Shown: positions 44,103 through 55,192 of the stretch, one piece after another
Layout of the letters: each line of letters opens with the position of its first letter
Position numbering within the stretch: the stretch's first letter is position 1
Source: Aquarana catesbeiana
Taxonomy: Eukaryota > Chordata > Amphibia > Anura > Ranidae
DNA length: 64,000 nt
NCBI RefSeq assembly: GCF_042186555.1
Contig: NC_133334.1
Location: 22,367,901 to 22,431,900 of the forward strand
Reading direction: 5' to 3'
Notes under the pieces: generated by a model
Databases searched by the model: none
The model's input: only the letters and a program-made list of their open reading frames with translations
What the model was told of the DNA's origin: nothing
Made by a program: the position numbers and the translations under genes

Positions 44103-45275
44103 CCACTTACCGCCTGCTAACAGTACATTTACTGCAAGTGGGAGGCACAGCCAGGCATGGCAACACATGGATGCATTGCGATCCACTTCCTGGTTTTCTC
44201 TGATTGGACACAGTACGAGTTTGTCAGCAGGTTTCCGCCAAAAGATTTTGGCTGTATACCTGCTGATCGGCTGTGGCCAATCACAGCACAGAGTTCTGTG
44301 TTTACAAACACACAGAACAGTGATCTGGTTGTTTGTTCTCCTTGAAATCCACTCTGAGTTCAGAGAGAAAAGACAGACAGATCTTGTTTGGCACACAGTT
44401 AACCCCTTGATTGCCCTTCTGATCACTAGTCACCCATTAGTACAGTATTATCACTGATCACTGTATTGGTGTCACCGGTGATGTCAGTGTTAGTTAGTAT
44501 CCCTCCCAGCCTCTGTGGTTGATTTACTAAAGGCAAATACACTGTGCACTATGCAAGTGCAGCTGGTCTCGATCTTAGTAAATGAGGTGAAGCTTCACTT
44601 TGCAAACAATAGCCAATCGCATGCACGGAAAATAAAAAAAAACTGCATTTTTTGCTTGCACATGATTGGATGATAGAAGTCAGCAGAGCTCTCCCTCATT
44701 TCATAAGCTCTTGAGCAATTGCACTTGCAGAGTACAGCTGCAAAGTGCCCAATATATTTGCCTTTAGTAAATCAACCCCAATGTCAATTACAGTCACACT
44801 ATAAGTCGCTGATCACCACCATTACTAGTATAGGTGTCGGATCAGTATCTTGATCACCATCTGAACTATACTAGTTTCTCCAATAGTGTAGTGTCCACAA
44901 TAGTATAGTGTCCCCAAAAATGCAGTTTGTTTTTTACCAAAGACATGTAGCAGGATACATTTTGGCCTAAATTTATATCAAATTTTGATTTTATTGGATA
45001 TGTTTTATAACAGAAAGCAGAAAATATTGTTTGTTTTTTTTTTCAATATTTTCAGTCTTTTTTTTTGCTTATATAACAATAATAAAATAAGAAAAAGACA
45101 GTGGTGATCAAATACCACCAAAAAAGAAAGCTCTATTTTTGTGATAAAAATGATATAAATTTCGTTTGAGTACAGCGTTGCATGACCGCGCAATTACCAG
45201 TTAAAGTAGTGCAGTGCTGAATAGCAATAAATGCCCTGGTCATGAAGGGGGTAAAACCTTCCGGTAATTAAGTGG
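44103..45275 (+). mobile_element. TTAA element with nested palindromic MITE
   Basis: TTAA at 44099-44102 and 45276-45279 flank CCACTTACCGCCTGCTAAC and, inverted, CCACTTAATTACCGG. The right part has the inverted family blocks (AAATACCACCAAAAAAG, GCATGACCGCGCAATTACC). The MITE 44517-44778 is nested in it. Confidence 0.82.
44517..44778. mobile_element. Palindromic TTGATTTACTAAAGG MITE
   Basis: GGTTGATTTACTAAAGGCAA is inverted at the right end as TTGCCTTTAGTAAATCAACC. It is related to the fragments at 12803 and 14882 by the TTTACTAAA end and CCAATC core. No target duplication was resolved. Confidence 0.8.
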
Positions 45276-45394
45276 TTAAAAAAGTATAAAATACTGTTAA
45301 AATCAACAAAATTATAATAAAATGTATTAAAAACAAACAAAAAAATAACCAACCAAAATAAAAAAAAAAAAAAACAACAAAAAATAATCTAATT

Positions 45395-45770
45395 GGCTTC
45401 AAAAAAGGGTGGGCTCGGGGTGCAGAGCACTGCACACCAAGCCCACCCAGTTGTGTGACAATAGCTAATTAATATTCACTATTGTCCTCCTGCTTCTCCT
45501 TCCGGCCAATCAGGAAGCGGTTTTTAAGGACCCGATTGGCCGAGAGGAGAAGTGACTGTATTGGTTGGGAGCAGAAGCAGGGGGAAGCTGCCCGCGACCT
45601 GGATAGGGTAAGTGTGGGGGTGGTGTGCAAACAAGCGAGTGAGGGGGTTGGGTTTGCTTGCCAATCGCCCGGGGGGGTGTGGTTCTTGATCGATCGAATG
45701 TACGGGGGGGTCGGGTGGTTTGTTTGCCGCCCCCCCAAAAAATGAAGCACCAGCCGCCACACTGGCTTTC
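45395..45770 (-). mobile_element. Fragment of the CAGTGGCGG hAT-like family, inverted
   Basis: AATTGGCTTCAAAAAAGGGTG, CCGGCCAATCAGGAAGCGG and the terminal CAGCCGCCACACTG match 17793-18293 and 32302-32825 in opposite orientation. The other end is missing. Confidence 0.65.
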
Positions 45771-45989
45771 TCTGCTCGCTCCTCCTGTCAGCTTAGTTGT
45801 CAGTGCTAGATTGACAGCACAGTACAAAACTGAATTCAACCCCAGACAAAACTTTCTTTTAGTTTTGAATGGAGAAGGAGTTGAGGTGTAATTTATAGGG
45901 AAACTATATAGTTTTGGGGAAATGTATTTTTTTTTCTGTTAAGTTTACCAGTTTATAAACTAATCTCTCAGGGCTCATTCACACCAGTG

Positions 45990-47230
45990 GTTGAGGGGCG
46001 GTGTAAAACCTTTAGGCGATCCCTAAAAATGAATGTCTTTGCGAACTCCCTACTTCAACCTATCCAGCTATCTCCTACTCTGTCCGCCCTTAGGTGATCT
46101 CTAAAAACTCATCTCTTCACAGAAGCTTCTCCCTTTCTCTGGAACTCCCTATCACAATCTGTCTGGCTATCTCCTTCTGTCCACCTTAGGTCATCCCTAA
46201 AAACTGATCTCATCACAGAAGCCTCTCACTTTCTCTGGCTAGCAACTACTCTAGTTTTTAGGGGATTACCCAAATGTGGACAATCTCTTCATGGATGCCT
46301 CGTCCATTCTCTGGAATGCCCTACTCCAACCTGTCTGGCAATAAACTACTCTGTCCGCCTATAGGTAATCCCTAAACATCCCTAAAGCTTCTGTGAAGAG
46401 GTTACCTCTTCACAGAACCCATTCCCATTCTCTGTAACTCTCTACCCCAACGTATCAAGCCATCTCCTACTCTTTCCTCCTTTTAAGTGGCCCATAAAAA
46501 CTCATCTCTTTATGGAAGTCTCTTCCATTCTCGGGAACTCCCTACCCCAACCTGTCTGGCTATCTCCTACTCTGTACACCCTTAGGTCATCCCTAAAAAC
46601 ACATCTCTTCACAGAAGCCTCTCACATTCTCTGGCTATCAACTACTCTAGTTTTTAGGGATTACCCAAATGTGGACAATCTCTTCATGGATACCTCACCC
46701 ATTCTCTGGAACGCCCTACTCCAACCTGTCCGGCTATAAACTACTCTGTCCACCTATAGGTAATCCCTACACATCCCAAAAGCTTCTATGAATAGGTTAC
46801 CTTTTCACAGAACCCGTTCTCTGGAACTCCCTACCCCAACATATCAAGCTATCTCCTACTCTTTCCTCCTTTTAGGTGATCCCCAAAAACTCATCTCTTT
46901 ATGAAAGCCTCTTCCATTCTCGGGAACTCCCTACCTCCAACCTGTCTGGCTATCTCCTACTCTGTCCACCTTTGGATCATCCCTAAAAACTCATCTCTTT
47001 ATGGAAGCCTCTTCCATTCTCGGGAACTCCCTACCTCCAACCTGTCTGGCTATCTCCTACTCTGTCCACCTTGAGGTGATCCCCATCAACTCATCTTTTC
47101 ACAAAAGCCTCTCTCTGTCACCTAACAACCAAACTTTTACATTCTCTATCAACTCATTACCTTTTGTATCACTTACCCCTCCCATGTAGATGGCAAGCTC
47201 TCACAAACAGGTCCCTCCTAACCCCTTTGT
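45990..47230 (+). repeat. Tandemly repeated LINE ORF C-terminus, about 96-bp unit
   Basis: Each unit translates to a form of LWNSLPQPVWLSPTL...SLKTHLFTEA, the conserved C-terminal motif (WNSLP...LKTHLF) that follows the reverse transcriptase in L2/CR1/Rex1-type LINEs. About 10 units run from 46040 to 47150. A longer period of about 394 bp is shown by TAGTTTTTAGGG at 46253 and 46648. The final unit passes into a LINE-like 3' tail (GATGGCAAGCTCTCACAAAC). Stops and frameshifts break every unit. Confidence 0.75.
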
Positions 47231-48161
47231 CTTGAATTGTTTTGTAACTGTATAATAATAGTAATAGATACCCCATCCGTGTCAGCATGCTTTTGGCAGC
47301 CTTTGTCTAACTGGATACACTATGAAAATAAACACGCGGAATTTGTTTGCTTAAGACACCTCCCAGCTTATTCTTAGAAGCCGGAGACAAAGACGTCATT
47401 ACGGTGGTGGCTCTTCTATCCCTTATCATTGCAGGTCCTTAGGTGACATTTCACGGTTAGAACTAGGAGTGCAGAACATAGGAGGAGGTGTCCTTGTGTG
47501 ATCAGTGATTAACCTCCTGCTTTCTTTACGGGAGCTGAGAATTAATATTTAATGTAGGAGTGACACACCCACAGCACAGGCGCTTCCCTGCTGGCCAGTC
47601 GTTACCTTATTCCAGCAGACTGAACACGCTGCACTGATAAAGGACAGACACCGCTGTAAGTAACGTTCCCTTTATACTCTTCTAAACAAATGGAACAAAT
47701 AGACGATCTTGTGAGTAGAAGAGGAACGTTCCTCTAAGGAAAACTTTGTCACTTTTTTTTTTTTTCTCTCTCTCTCTGATTTCCTCAGTTGGGTGACGTT
47801 AGATCAGCTGATCTGTTTTAAAGAGAAAAGTCTTAGGACTCATTCCCACAAATGTATAAAAAATGTTTTATGAACTCTGTAGGAGGTTAAAACACATTGT
47901 TTGAGGTTTTATTGTGGTCATGATCTGGAAACGTTGTAGCAGGTTTGTTTGAGAATGATTTCTTTCCATCTAGTAGAGGGACGTGCTTTCTGTATCTTGT
48001 TCAGGAGTAGCCTAGGTGCCCAACCTGTAGCCCTGAGGGCTGTATGTGGCCCCCTTGATGCTTGTTGTGCATTCCTTGGACCCAGCAGTCTGCAGGGGGA
48101 GTTGCAACTTTGATTTGTAAAGGAGTAGTAGCCGCGTGATCTCTATTTGCATTGTGAAATA
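47231..48161. other. Unassigned; possible gene start
   Basis: 47340-47660 appears single-copy and not repeat-like. It ends with ACACCGCT followed by GTAAGTAACG at 47656, a strong splice-donor match. No start codon or protein can be assigned. From 47700 to 48160 there is nothing recognisable beyond a T/CT tract. Confidence 0.25.
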
Positions 48162-49013
48162 CACTCACCGGCCACTTTATTAGGTACACCTTGAAAATAC
48201 CGGGTTGGATCCTCTTTTGCCTTCATTCTTGGTGGCAAAGATACAACAAGGTGTTGGAAACGTTCCTCAGAGATTTTGCTCCATAGTGACCTGATAACAT
48301 CACACAGTTGCTGCAGATTTGTTGGCTGCCCATCTATGATGCGAATCTCTTGTTCCACCACATCCCAAAGGTGCTCTATTGGATGAGATGTGGTGAGTGT
48401 GGAGGCCATTGGAGTACAGTGACCTCATTGTCCAGTGGTGAGATGATTGGAGCTTTGTGACATGGTGCATTATCCTGCTGGAAGGAGCCATCAGAAGATG
48501 CGGACACTGTAGTCATAAAGGGATGGACATGGTCAGCAACAATACTCAGGTAGGCCGTGGTGATTAAACAATGCTCAATTGGTACTAAGGGGCCCAAAGT
48601 GTGCCAAGAAAATATCCCCCCTACACCATTACACCCCCACCACCAGCCTGAACCGGTGATACCCCATCCCCCACACCATTACACCCCCCACCACCAGCCT
48701 GAACCGGTGATACAAGGCAGGATGGATCCATGCGCCAATATTTGACACTAATATCTGAATGTCGCAGCTGAAATCCAGACTCATCAGACCAGGCAACGTT
48801 TTTCCAATCCTCTATTGTCCAATTTTGGTGATCCTGTGCCAATTGTAGCCTCAGTTTCCTGTTCTTAGCTGGCAGGAGTGGCACCCGGTGTGGTCTTCTG
48901 CTGCTGTAGCCCATCTACTTCAAGGTTGGATGTGTTGCGCGTCCAGAGATGGTATTTTGCATACCTTGGTTGTAACGAGTGGTTATTTTAGTTACTGTTG
49001 CTTTTCTATTGTG
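48162..49013 (-). mobile_element. Truncated Tc1-like transposon
   Basis: The end CACTCACCGGCCACTTTATT follows a TA at 48160-48161. The other inverted end is absent; the element stops where the CR1-like LINE begins near 49014. A 47-bp segment (CACCATTACACCCCC...GGTGATAC) is tandemly duplicated at 48620-48712. Confidence 0.85.
48195..48914 (-). pseudogene. Broken Tc1-like transposase
   Basis: Minus-strand frames give NWKNVAWSDESGFQLRHSD (first Asp), GSFQQDNAPCHKA (second Asp) and HPIEHLWDVVEQEIR (Glu) in order. They are separated by frameshifts, and the 47-bp duplication sits inside the coding region. The N-terminal DNA-binding part is missing with the truncated end. Confidence 0.85.
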
Positions 49014-50735
49014 GCAAGGTCTCTGGCCTTGTCCAGTCTAATGAGAACTTTCCAGGCCAAAGGATAGATGTGGACGTGTTATACATGGACAGAGGGGTGG
49101 CGGTGGACGTGGTATACATGGACAGAGGGGTGGCGGCGGACGTGGTACACTTGGACAGAGGGGTGGCGGTGGACGTGGTACACTTGGACAGAGGGGTGGC
49201 GGTGGACGTGGTATACATGGACAGAGGGGTGGCGGCGGACGTGGTATACTTGGACAGAGGGGTGGCGGTGGACGTGGTATACTTGGACAGAGGGGGTGGC
49301 TGTGGACAAGGTATACTTGGACAGAGGGGTGGCGGTGGACGTGGTATACATGGACAGAGGGGTGGCGGTGGACATGGTAAACATGGACAGAGGGGTGGCG
49401 GTGGACGTGGTATACTTGGATTTTGCAAAAGCATTTGATACAGTTCCCCACACACGACTCATGTGTAAGGTAAAGTCTATAGGCTTGGAAATATCAGTTT
49501 GTAAATGGATAGAAAACTGGCTAAAAGACCGAATTCAGAGACTAGCGTTTAATGATTCTTACTCTGAATGGTCTAAGGTTATCAGTGGTGTACCCCAAGG
49601 TTCAGTGCTGGGACCCTTACTTTTTAATATCTTTATAAATGATATTGGGTCTGGGATTAAAAGTACCATTTCAGTCTTTGCAGGTGACACCAGGCTATGC
49701 AGTTGAATAACGTCCTTACAGGATGTCTCCAATTTACAAGCCGACCTCAATGCTCTGTCTAATTGGGCAGCTAAGTGGCAGATGAGGTTTAATGTTGATA
49801 AATGGAAAGTTCTGTACTTGGGGGATAAGAATATGCATCATACATACTAGGGGGAGTACAACTGGGGGGTCCATAGTGGAGAAGGATCTGGGGGATTTGG
49901 TAGATCATAAGCTCAATAATATCATGCAATGCCAAGCTGCGGTTTCCAAAGCCAGCAAAGTCCTTTCTTGTATTAGGAGAGGTATGGACTCCAGAGAGAG
50001 AGATATTTTGCCCCCCCGGTACAAATCATTAGTAAGACCTCATCTGGAATATGCAGTTCAGTTTTAGGCTCCAGTTCTCAAAAAGGATATCGGGGAACTG
50101 GAGAAAGTGCAGAGAAGGGCAACCAAACCGATAAGAGGCATGGAGGAGCTCAGCTAATTATTTTCTCTGGAGAAAAGGAGATTAAGGGAGGACACTGGTC
50201 TGGCCACAACTGGAGTATGCCGTCCAGTTCTGGGCACCAGTCCTCAGGAAGGATGTAGTAGAAATTGAGAGAGTCGAGAGAAGGACAACAAAACTTTTAA
50301 TAGGGTCTGGAGGATATTAGTTATGAGGAAAGGTTGCGAGCACTGAACTTATTCTCTCTGGAGAAGAGACGCTTGAGAGGGGATATGATTTCAATTTACA
50401 AGTACCGTACTGGTGACCCCACAATAGGGATAAAACTTTTCAGCGAAAGGGAGTTTAACAAGACTCGTGGCCACTTATTAAAATAAGAAGAAAAGAGGTT
50501 TAACCTTAAACTACGTAGAGGGTTCTTTACTGTAAGAGCGGTAAGGATGTGGAATTCCCTTCCACAGGCGGTGGTCTCAGCGGGGGGCATCGAAAGTTTC
50601 AAAAAACTATTATATAAGCACCTGAACGACCGCAACATACAGGGATATACAATGTAATACTGACATATAATCACACACAAAGGTTGGACTTGATGGACTT
50701 GTGTCTTTTTTCAACCTCACCTACTATGTAACTAT
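49014..50735 (+). mobile_element. CR1-like LINE fragment with reverse transcriptase
   Basis: VVYLDFAKAFDTVPH (RT motif), SGVPQGSVLGPLLFNIFIND and FAGDTRLCS follow in order up to a stop at 49704-49706. Normal FADDT reads FAGDT, losing a catalytic Asp. Downstream, YKSLVRPHLEYAVQF (50010-50066) and MWNSLPQAVV (50550) are the usual C-terminal blocks. It ends with TTGGACTTGATGGACTTGTG and CCTACTATGTAACTATG, typical of frog CR1 3' ends. The 5' part is replaced by a 33-bp minisatellite. Confidence 0.88.
49068..49420 (+). repeat. 33-bp minisatellite within the LINE RT frame, about 10 copies
   Basis: The unit GTGGACGTGGTATACTTGGA plus CAGAGGGGTGGCG encodes VDVVYLDRGVA. The last copy runs directly into VDVVYLDFAKAFDTV, so the unit derives from the start of this RT motif. 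As 33 is a multiple of 3, copies stay in frame apart from one extra G near 49294. Confidence 0.93.
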
Positions 50736-51102
50736 GATATGATCAACATGTACAAATACATAAGGGGTCCATATAGTGAACTTGGTGTTGAGTTATTCAC
50801 TTTAAGGTCATCACAGAGGACAAGGGGGCACTCTTTACGCCTAGAGGAAAAAAGATTTCATCTCCAAACACGGAAAGGTTTCTTCACAGTAAGAGCTGTG
50901 AAAATGTGGAATAGACTCCCTCCAGGAGGTGGTTCTGGCAAGCTCAGTAGATTGCTTTAAAAAGGTCCTGGATTCTTTCCTTATTGTGCATAAGATAACT
51001 GGGTTGCCTCTCGGGGGATCAGGAAGGAATTTTTTCCCCTGCTGTAGCAAATTGGATCATGTTTTGCTGGGGTTTTTTGCCTTCCTCTGGATCAACTGTG
51101 GG
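50736..51102 (+). mobile_element. Second CR1-like LINE 3' fragment
   Basis: It opens with ATCAACATGTACAAATACATAAGGGG and gives MINMYKYIRGPYSELGV, then RTRKGFFTVRAVKMWNRLPPGG, the C-terminal part of the same LINE type. Its 3' tail has TTTTGCCTTCCTCTGGATC. It is followed by a TTAA-family fragment (51118-51277). Confidence 0.8.
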
Positions 51103-51117
51103 TAAAAAAAAACAAAC

Positions 51118-51277
51118 AAATATACACTTTTTTTTTTGTATAATATGAAAGATGATGTTAGGCCGAAAACAGACATCTAACATGTCACGCTTTAAAATTG
51201 CGCACGCTCGTGGAATGGTGCCAAACTACAGTACTCAAAAGTCTCCATAGGCAATGCTTTAAAAATTTCTACAGAAG
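51118..51277 (+). mobile_element. TTAA element fragment
   Basis: AAGATGATGTTAGGCCGAAA through CTCCATAGGCAATGC matches 1155-1270, 21540-21660 and 34500-34620. Both ends are lost. Confidence 0.7.
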
Positions 51278-51339
51278 TTTGTGCTTTTTTTTTTTAGCTC
51301 TTTTGTGCATTTTTATTGAGCTTACAGAGTTATAGTTAC

Positions 51340-52437
51340 ATAGTTAGTTAGTCAGGTTGAAAAAACACAAGTCCATCAAGTTCAACCAAAAAAAAAAAAA
51401 AAAAAAACCCACAGTTGATCCCGAGGAAGGCGAAAAACCCCCAGAAAAGCCTGATCCAATTTGCTACCGCAGGGGAAATAATTCCTTCCTGATCCCCCGA
51501 GAGGCAATCGGATTTTCCCTGGATCAACTTTACCTATAAATGTCAGTACCCAGTTATATTATGTACATTTAGGAAAGCATCCAGGCCTTTCCTAAAGCAA
51601 TCTACTGAGCTGGCCAGAACCACCTCTGGAGGGAGTCTATTTCATATCTCTTACTGTGAAGAAACCTTTCCATATTTGGAGATGAAATCTGTTTTCTTCT
51701 AGACGTAAAGAGTGCTCCCTTGTCCTCTGTGATGACCTGAAAGTGAACAACACCAAGTTCACTATATGGACCCCTTATGTATTTGTACATGGTGATCATA
51801 TCCCCCCTTAATCTCCTCTTCTCCAGAGAGAAAAAAATTCCGCTCCTCTAATCTTTCCTCATAGCTGAGCTCCTCCACGCCTCTTATCAGTTTGGTTGCC
51901 CTTCTCTGCACTTTCTCCAGTTTCCCGATATCCTTTTTAAGAACTGGAGCCCAAAACTGAACTGCATATTCCAGATGAGGTCTTACTAATGATTTGTACA
52001 GATGATCTCTCTCTCTCTCTCTCTGGAGTCCATACCTACAAGAAAGGACTTTGCTCGCTTTGGAAACCGCAGCTTGGCATTGCATGTTATTATTGAGTTT
52101 ATGATCTACCAAAACCCCCCAGATCCTTCTCCACCATGGATCCCCCCAGTTGTACTCCCCCTAGTATGTATGATGCATATTCTTAGCCCCCAAGTGCAGA
52201 ACTTTATATTTATCAACATTAAACCTCATCTGCAACATAGTTACCCAATTAGACAGAGCATTGAGGTCGGCTTGTAAATTGGAGACATCCTGTAAGGACG
52301 TTATTCCACTGCATAGCTTGGTGTCATCTGCAAAGACTAAATTGTTACTTTTACTCCCAGACCCTATATCGTTTATAAGGATGTTAAAAAGTAAGGGTCC
52401 CAGCACTGAACCTTGGGGAACACCACTGATAACAGTG
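51340..52437 (-). mobile_element. CR1-like LINE fragment, inverted
   Basis: On the minus strand LGPLLFNILINDIG and FADDTKLCS (52161-52406) are intact RT motifs, followed by YKSLVRPHLEYAVQFWAPV (51762-52112) and the 3' end TTGATGGACTTGTG...CTAACTATG at 51335-51370. It faces the copies at 49014-51102, with a spacer of about 240 bp. The 5' truncation at 52437 abuts a hammerhead-like motif. Confidence 0.88.
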
Positions 52438-52467
52438 AACGCGTTTCGTTGATATTGCTTCTTCAGG
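52438..52467 (-). ncRNA. Hammerhead-like motif next to a LINE 5' end
   Basis: The minus strand reads CCTGAAGAAGC, then ATATCAA, then CGAAACGCGTT. CUGANGA, GAAA and the CGCGUU block are all intact. Stem II is poorly paired, so cleavage is doubtful. Confidence 0.45.
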
Positions 52468-52550
52468 AGATTTTACGTTGTGCTGGTTAGAGATGCACAT
52501 GACAAAAAAAAATGTGTTTAGTTTCAAGATTTGTTAAAGGTAATCATTGA

Positions 52551-52980
52551 AAGTGGAGGTCCGCCCTCCGCTGCAAAAATACACATACTGCAGCTGCTGG
52601 CTTTTAATAATAGGACACTTACCTGTCCTGGAGTCCAGCGATGTCGGCACCGCAGCTGATGTTTCCATCAGCTGTCGTGTGCATGCCACCGCCATTGCGG
52701 GTAAGGGAACCCGGCAGTGTAACCTTGCGGCTTCACGCTGGGATCCCTACTGCGCATGTGGGAGGCTCCTCTTCTCTCTCCTACTGGCCCGGCGGCAGGG
52801 GGAAGGAGGAGGGAGCCCCACCAAAGACGTCAAAGGCCGCGGCCCGGACTCCCGGAAGTGGTATCAGGATACTTGTGAAAGACAGGTATCCCCTCCTCCC
52901 CCCCGAAAGGTACCAAATGTGGAACGGAAGGGGGGAGCAGGCAAATGAGTGGAAGTTCCACTTTTTGGTGGAACTCCGCT
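52551..52980. mobile_element. TTAA MITE of the AGTGGAGTTCC family
   Basis: TTAA follows at 52981-52984; the left copy is TTGA (52547-52550). Ends are AAGTGGAGGTCCGCC and, inverted, AGCGGAGTTCCACC. It carries ATACTGCAGCTGCTGGCTTT and ACTTACCTGTCC like its relatives. Confidence 0.75.
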
Positions 52981-53356
52981 TTAAGTTTGGTCATATTCGT
53001 TATGTTAAAAATGTTTCCTTTTTGGACTTTATTTTTTAGATTCGGATTCGTTTCATATATTCGTTGTTCAGACTCAATTTGTATTTTGGAAGTCATTTCA
53101 AAAAGGTTGGCTATATTGATTTTAATGCTTTAATTCGTTATTTCAAGAGATTACTTATACACTCTGTTTGGATTGGATGGAGGTGGATCCATCAGAGTCT
53201 CCAAATCATAACATAATGAATGGAATTCAATTAATTTTGGATACCTTAGGGACCAGTCACACCAGAAACTGCACGTTTACCATCGGTGTGTGCAGCCTAA
53301 TGCATTGGGGGTGCTTCCTAGAGCACAAACACACACGTGTGTATATCAGCAGCATA

Positions 53357-53456
53357 GAGGACGGTGTCAGTAGGGCAGAGATTGGTGTCGGTAGGGCAGT
53401 GGGTGGTGTCAGTAGAGCAAAGATTGGTGTCAGTAGGGCAGTGGACAGTGTCAGTA
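53357..53456 (+). repeat. Small minisatellite, about 20-bp unit, 5 copies
   Basis: Units read GGTGTCAGTAGGGCAGAGAT with variants GTGGGT and GTGGAC. It lies in otherwise unassigned AT-rich sequence (52985-53490). Confidence 0.85.
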
Positions 53457-53492
53457 GTTTTTTTAACAATTTTTTTTTTTTTTTTTTTTAGG

Positions 53493-53640
53493 AGCCCAGT
53501 TATGGGGCTTTGATGAAATATCAGGGGTCTAAACAGACCCCTAGTGTCTCACTTCTGAGACTGAGAAAGAAACTGAGGACAGAGATCCCCCAGTCCCTTT
53601 CTCTGCAGTAATCATAGTTTACTATGCTTCAGTTAAGAAT
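53493..53640 (+). mobile_element. Left-end fragment of the 754-bp inverted-repeat element
   Basis: After a T tract, AGGAGCCCAGTTATGGGGCT and GATGAAATATCAGGGGTCT match 38627-38680. The remaining sequence (ACAGAGATCCCCCAGTCCC) also aligns. The right end is missing. Confidence 0.65.
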
Positions 53641-53685
53641 GAAGGCAGGAGCGATGGGTACAGATCACTTACTTAGATCACTTAA

Positions 53686-54176
53686 AGTGGAGTTCCACCC
53701 ACTTTTACAACTCTTCAGCATCCCTCACTAAACTGTGCACTGTAAACGAATTGGATATTTTTACATTTTTTTTCTCAGCACCTACTGTATATCTGCTGTA
53801 TTCATTCTTCACTTCCTCCTCCCTGGCCGCGGCCCATCGCATCATTTCCTGTTTGCAATGCCTTCTGGGAAGGAGCAGCAACTTCCTCTGACACTGTCGT
53901 TGCTATGGAAACCTGACCTGAAACCTATTACACTGCTTGTGCTACACTGAGCATGTGCGAGATCTGCAAGGATGAGATCCAGGAAGAAATACAGTCTGGC
54001 TTCAGATGCCCACACTTAAGATGGCCACGGCCTGCTGTAAGTTTATAAAATAAACTACTGCTATAAACTAACAAAACAGACCTTAGTTTACAGAATAACT
54101 TTACTAGAATACATTAAGCTTGTGTATTATAGGGGTATTTTTATTTAAAAAGTATAATTTCGGCCGGAACACCACT
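53686..54176. mobile_element. TTAA MITE of the AGTGGAGTTCC family
   Basis: TTAA at 53682-53685 and 54177-54180 flank AGTGGAGTTCCACCC and, inverted, AGTGGTGTTCCGGCCG. The interior differs from 54721-55188, so this is a separate subfamily sharing only termini. Confidence 0.85.
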
Positions 54177-54720
54177 TTAAAGGAGCCGGTTAATGAAATA
54201 TTTACCAGCCCCTTCCCCACTCCCGAGAGGAGAGGATAGTAGTGGTAGCACTGCAGGAGGAAGAAAGGAAGCAGGGGGAATCGGCACCGCACGGGGCGAT
54301 TAGCGTGTGCCCAGGCCTTTGACATTTACTGTGCTTTTTGTGCATAGCGCAGTGATGTGCACTTTTTACACACATTTGCGGTGCATTTTTCTTAAGTTTG
54401 CATTTCCTTTGAGGTCATTTCTGTCTTCTTTGGGCTTGTATGTGCAGTGCATTTGCATGCATTTCTGTGCAGAAAAATGCAGCATGCTGTACCTTTTCCT
54501 TTTCACTGCTCTGCAATAGTGGGAAAGATGCCCATAGCATAACCTGGATTTTGGACTGTCTATGCAGTTGGAGTGCAGTCATAAATGCATCAACCTGCAT
54601 CTGGTGTGAATAGGCCATTACGGTATTTTTTTGCAATAGGTTTCCTTTTCTAAAATGTTAATGCAACATAAAAACGCAAATGGATCCGTTATCTATTATT
54701 TCAGATGCTTCCGACATTAA

Positions 54721-55188
54721 AGCGGGGGTTCACCCACACCGCCAAAAAAAAAAAAAAAAAAATTAAAAGCCAGCAGCTACAAATACTGCAGCTGCTGACT
54801 TTTAATACATGGCCACTTACCTGTCCCAGGGTCCAGCGATGTCGGCAGGCGACGCCGAGAACCCGCTCGGTTCTCGGCAGCTGCTGCCGCCATCCTAGGT
54901 GAGGGAATCAGGAAGTGAAGCGTTGCGGCTTCACTTCCCGGTTCCCTACTGCGCATGCGTCCCTAGTGGTCCCCGCTCTCTCCTGGGAGCTGTGTGTTCC
55001 CAGCAGACAGCGCGGTGGGGACGGGAAGAGGCATAGACTCCCATGGGAGTCTATGCCGGAAGTGGGTGCAAATACCTGTCTTAGACAGGTATCTGCACCC
55101 CCCTCCCCCCTGAAAGGTGCCAAATGTGACACCGGAGGGGGGGAGGGTTCCGAAAAGCGGAAGTTCCATTTTTGTGTGGAACTCCGCT
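54721..55188. mobile_element. TTAA MITE of the AGTGGAGTTCC family with internal palindrome
   Basis: TTAA at 54717-54720 and 55189-55192 flank AGCGGGGGTTCACCC and, inverted, AGCGGAGTTCCACAC. A palindrome near the left end (54764-54806: TTAAAAGCCAGCAGC and inverse GCTGCTGACTTTTAA) also occurs at 52590 and 60230. Confidence 0.9.
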
Positions 55189-55192
55189 TTAA

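Noticed and set aside
49006..49455. Proline-rich minus-strand frames of 127-149 codons
   Set aside because: They are antisense shadows of the 33-bp minisatellite in the CR1 RT frame.
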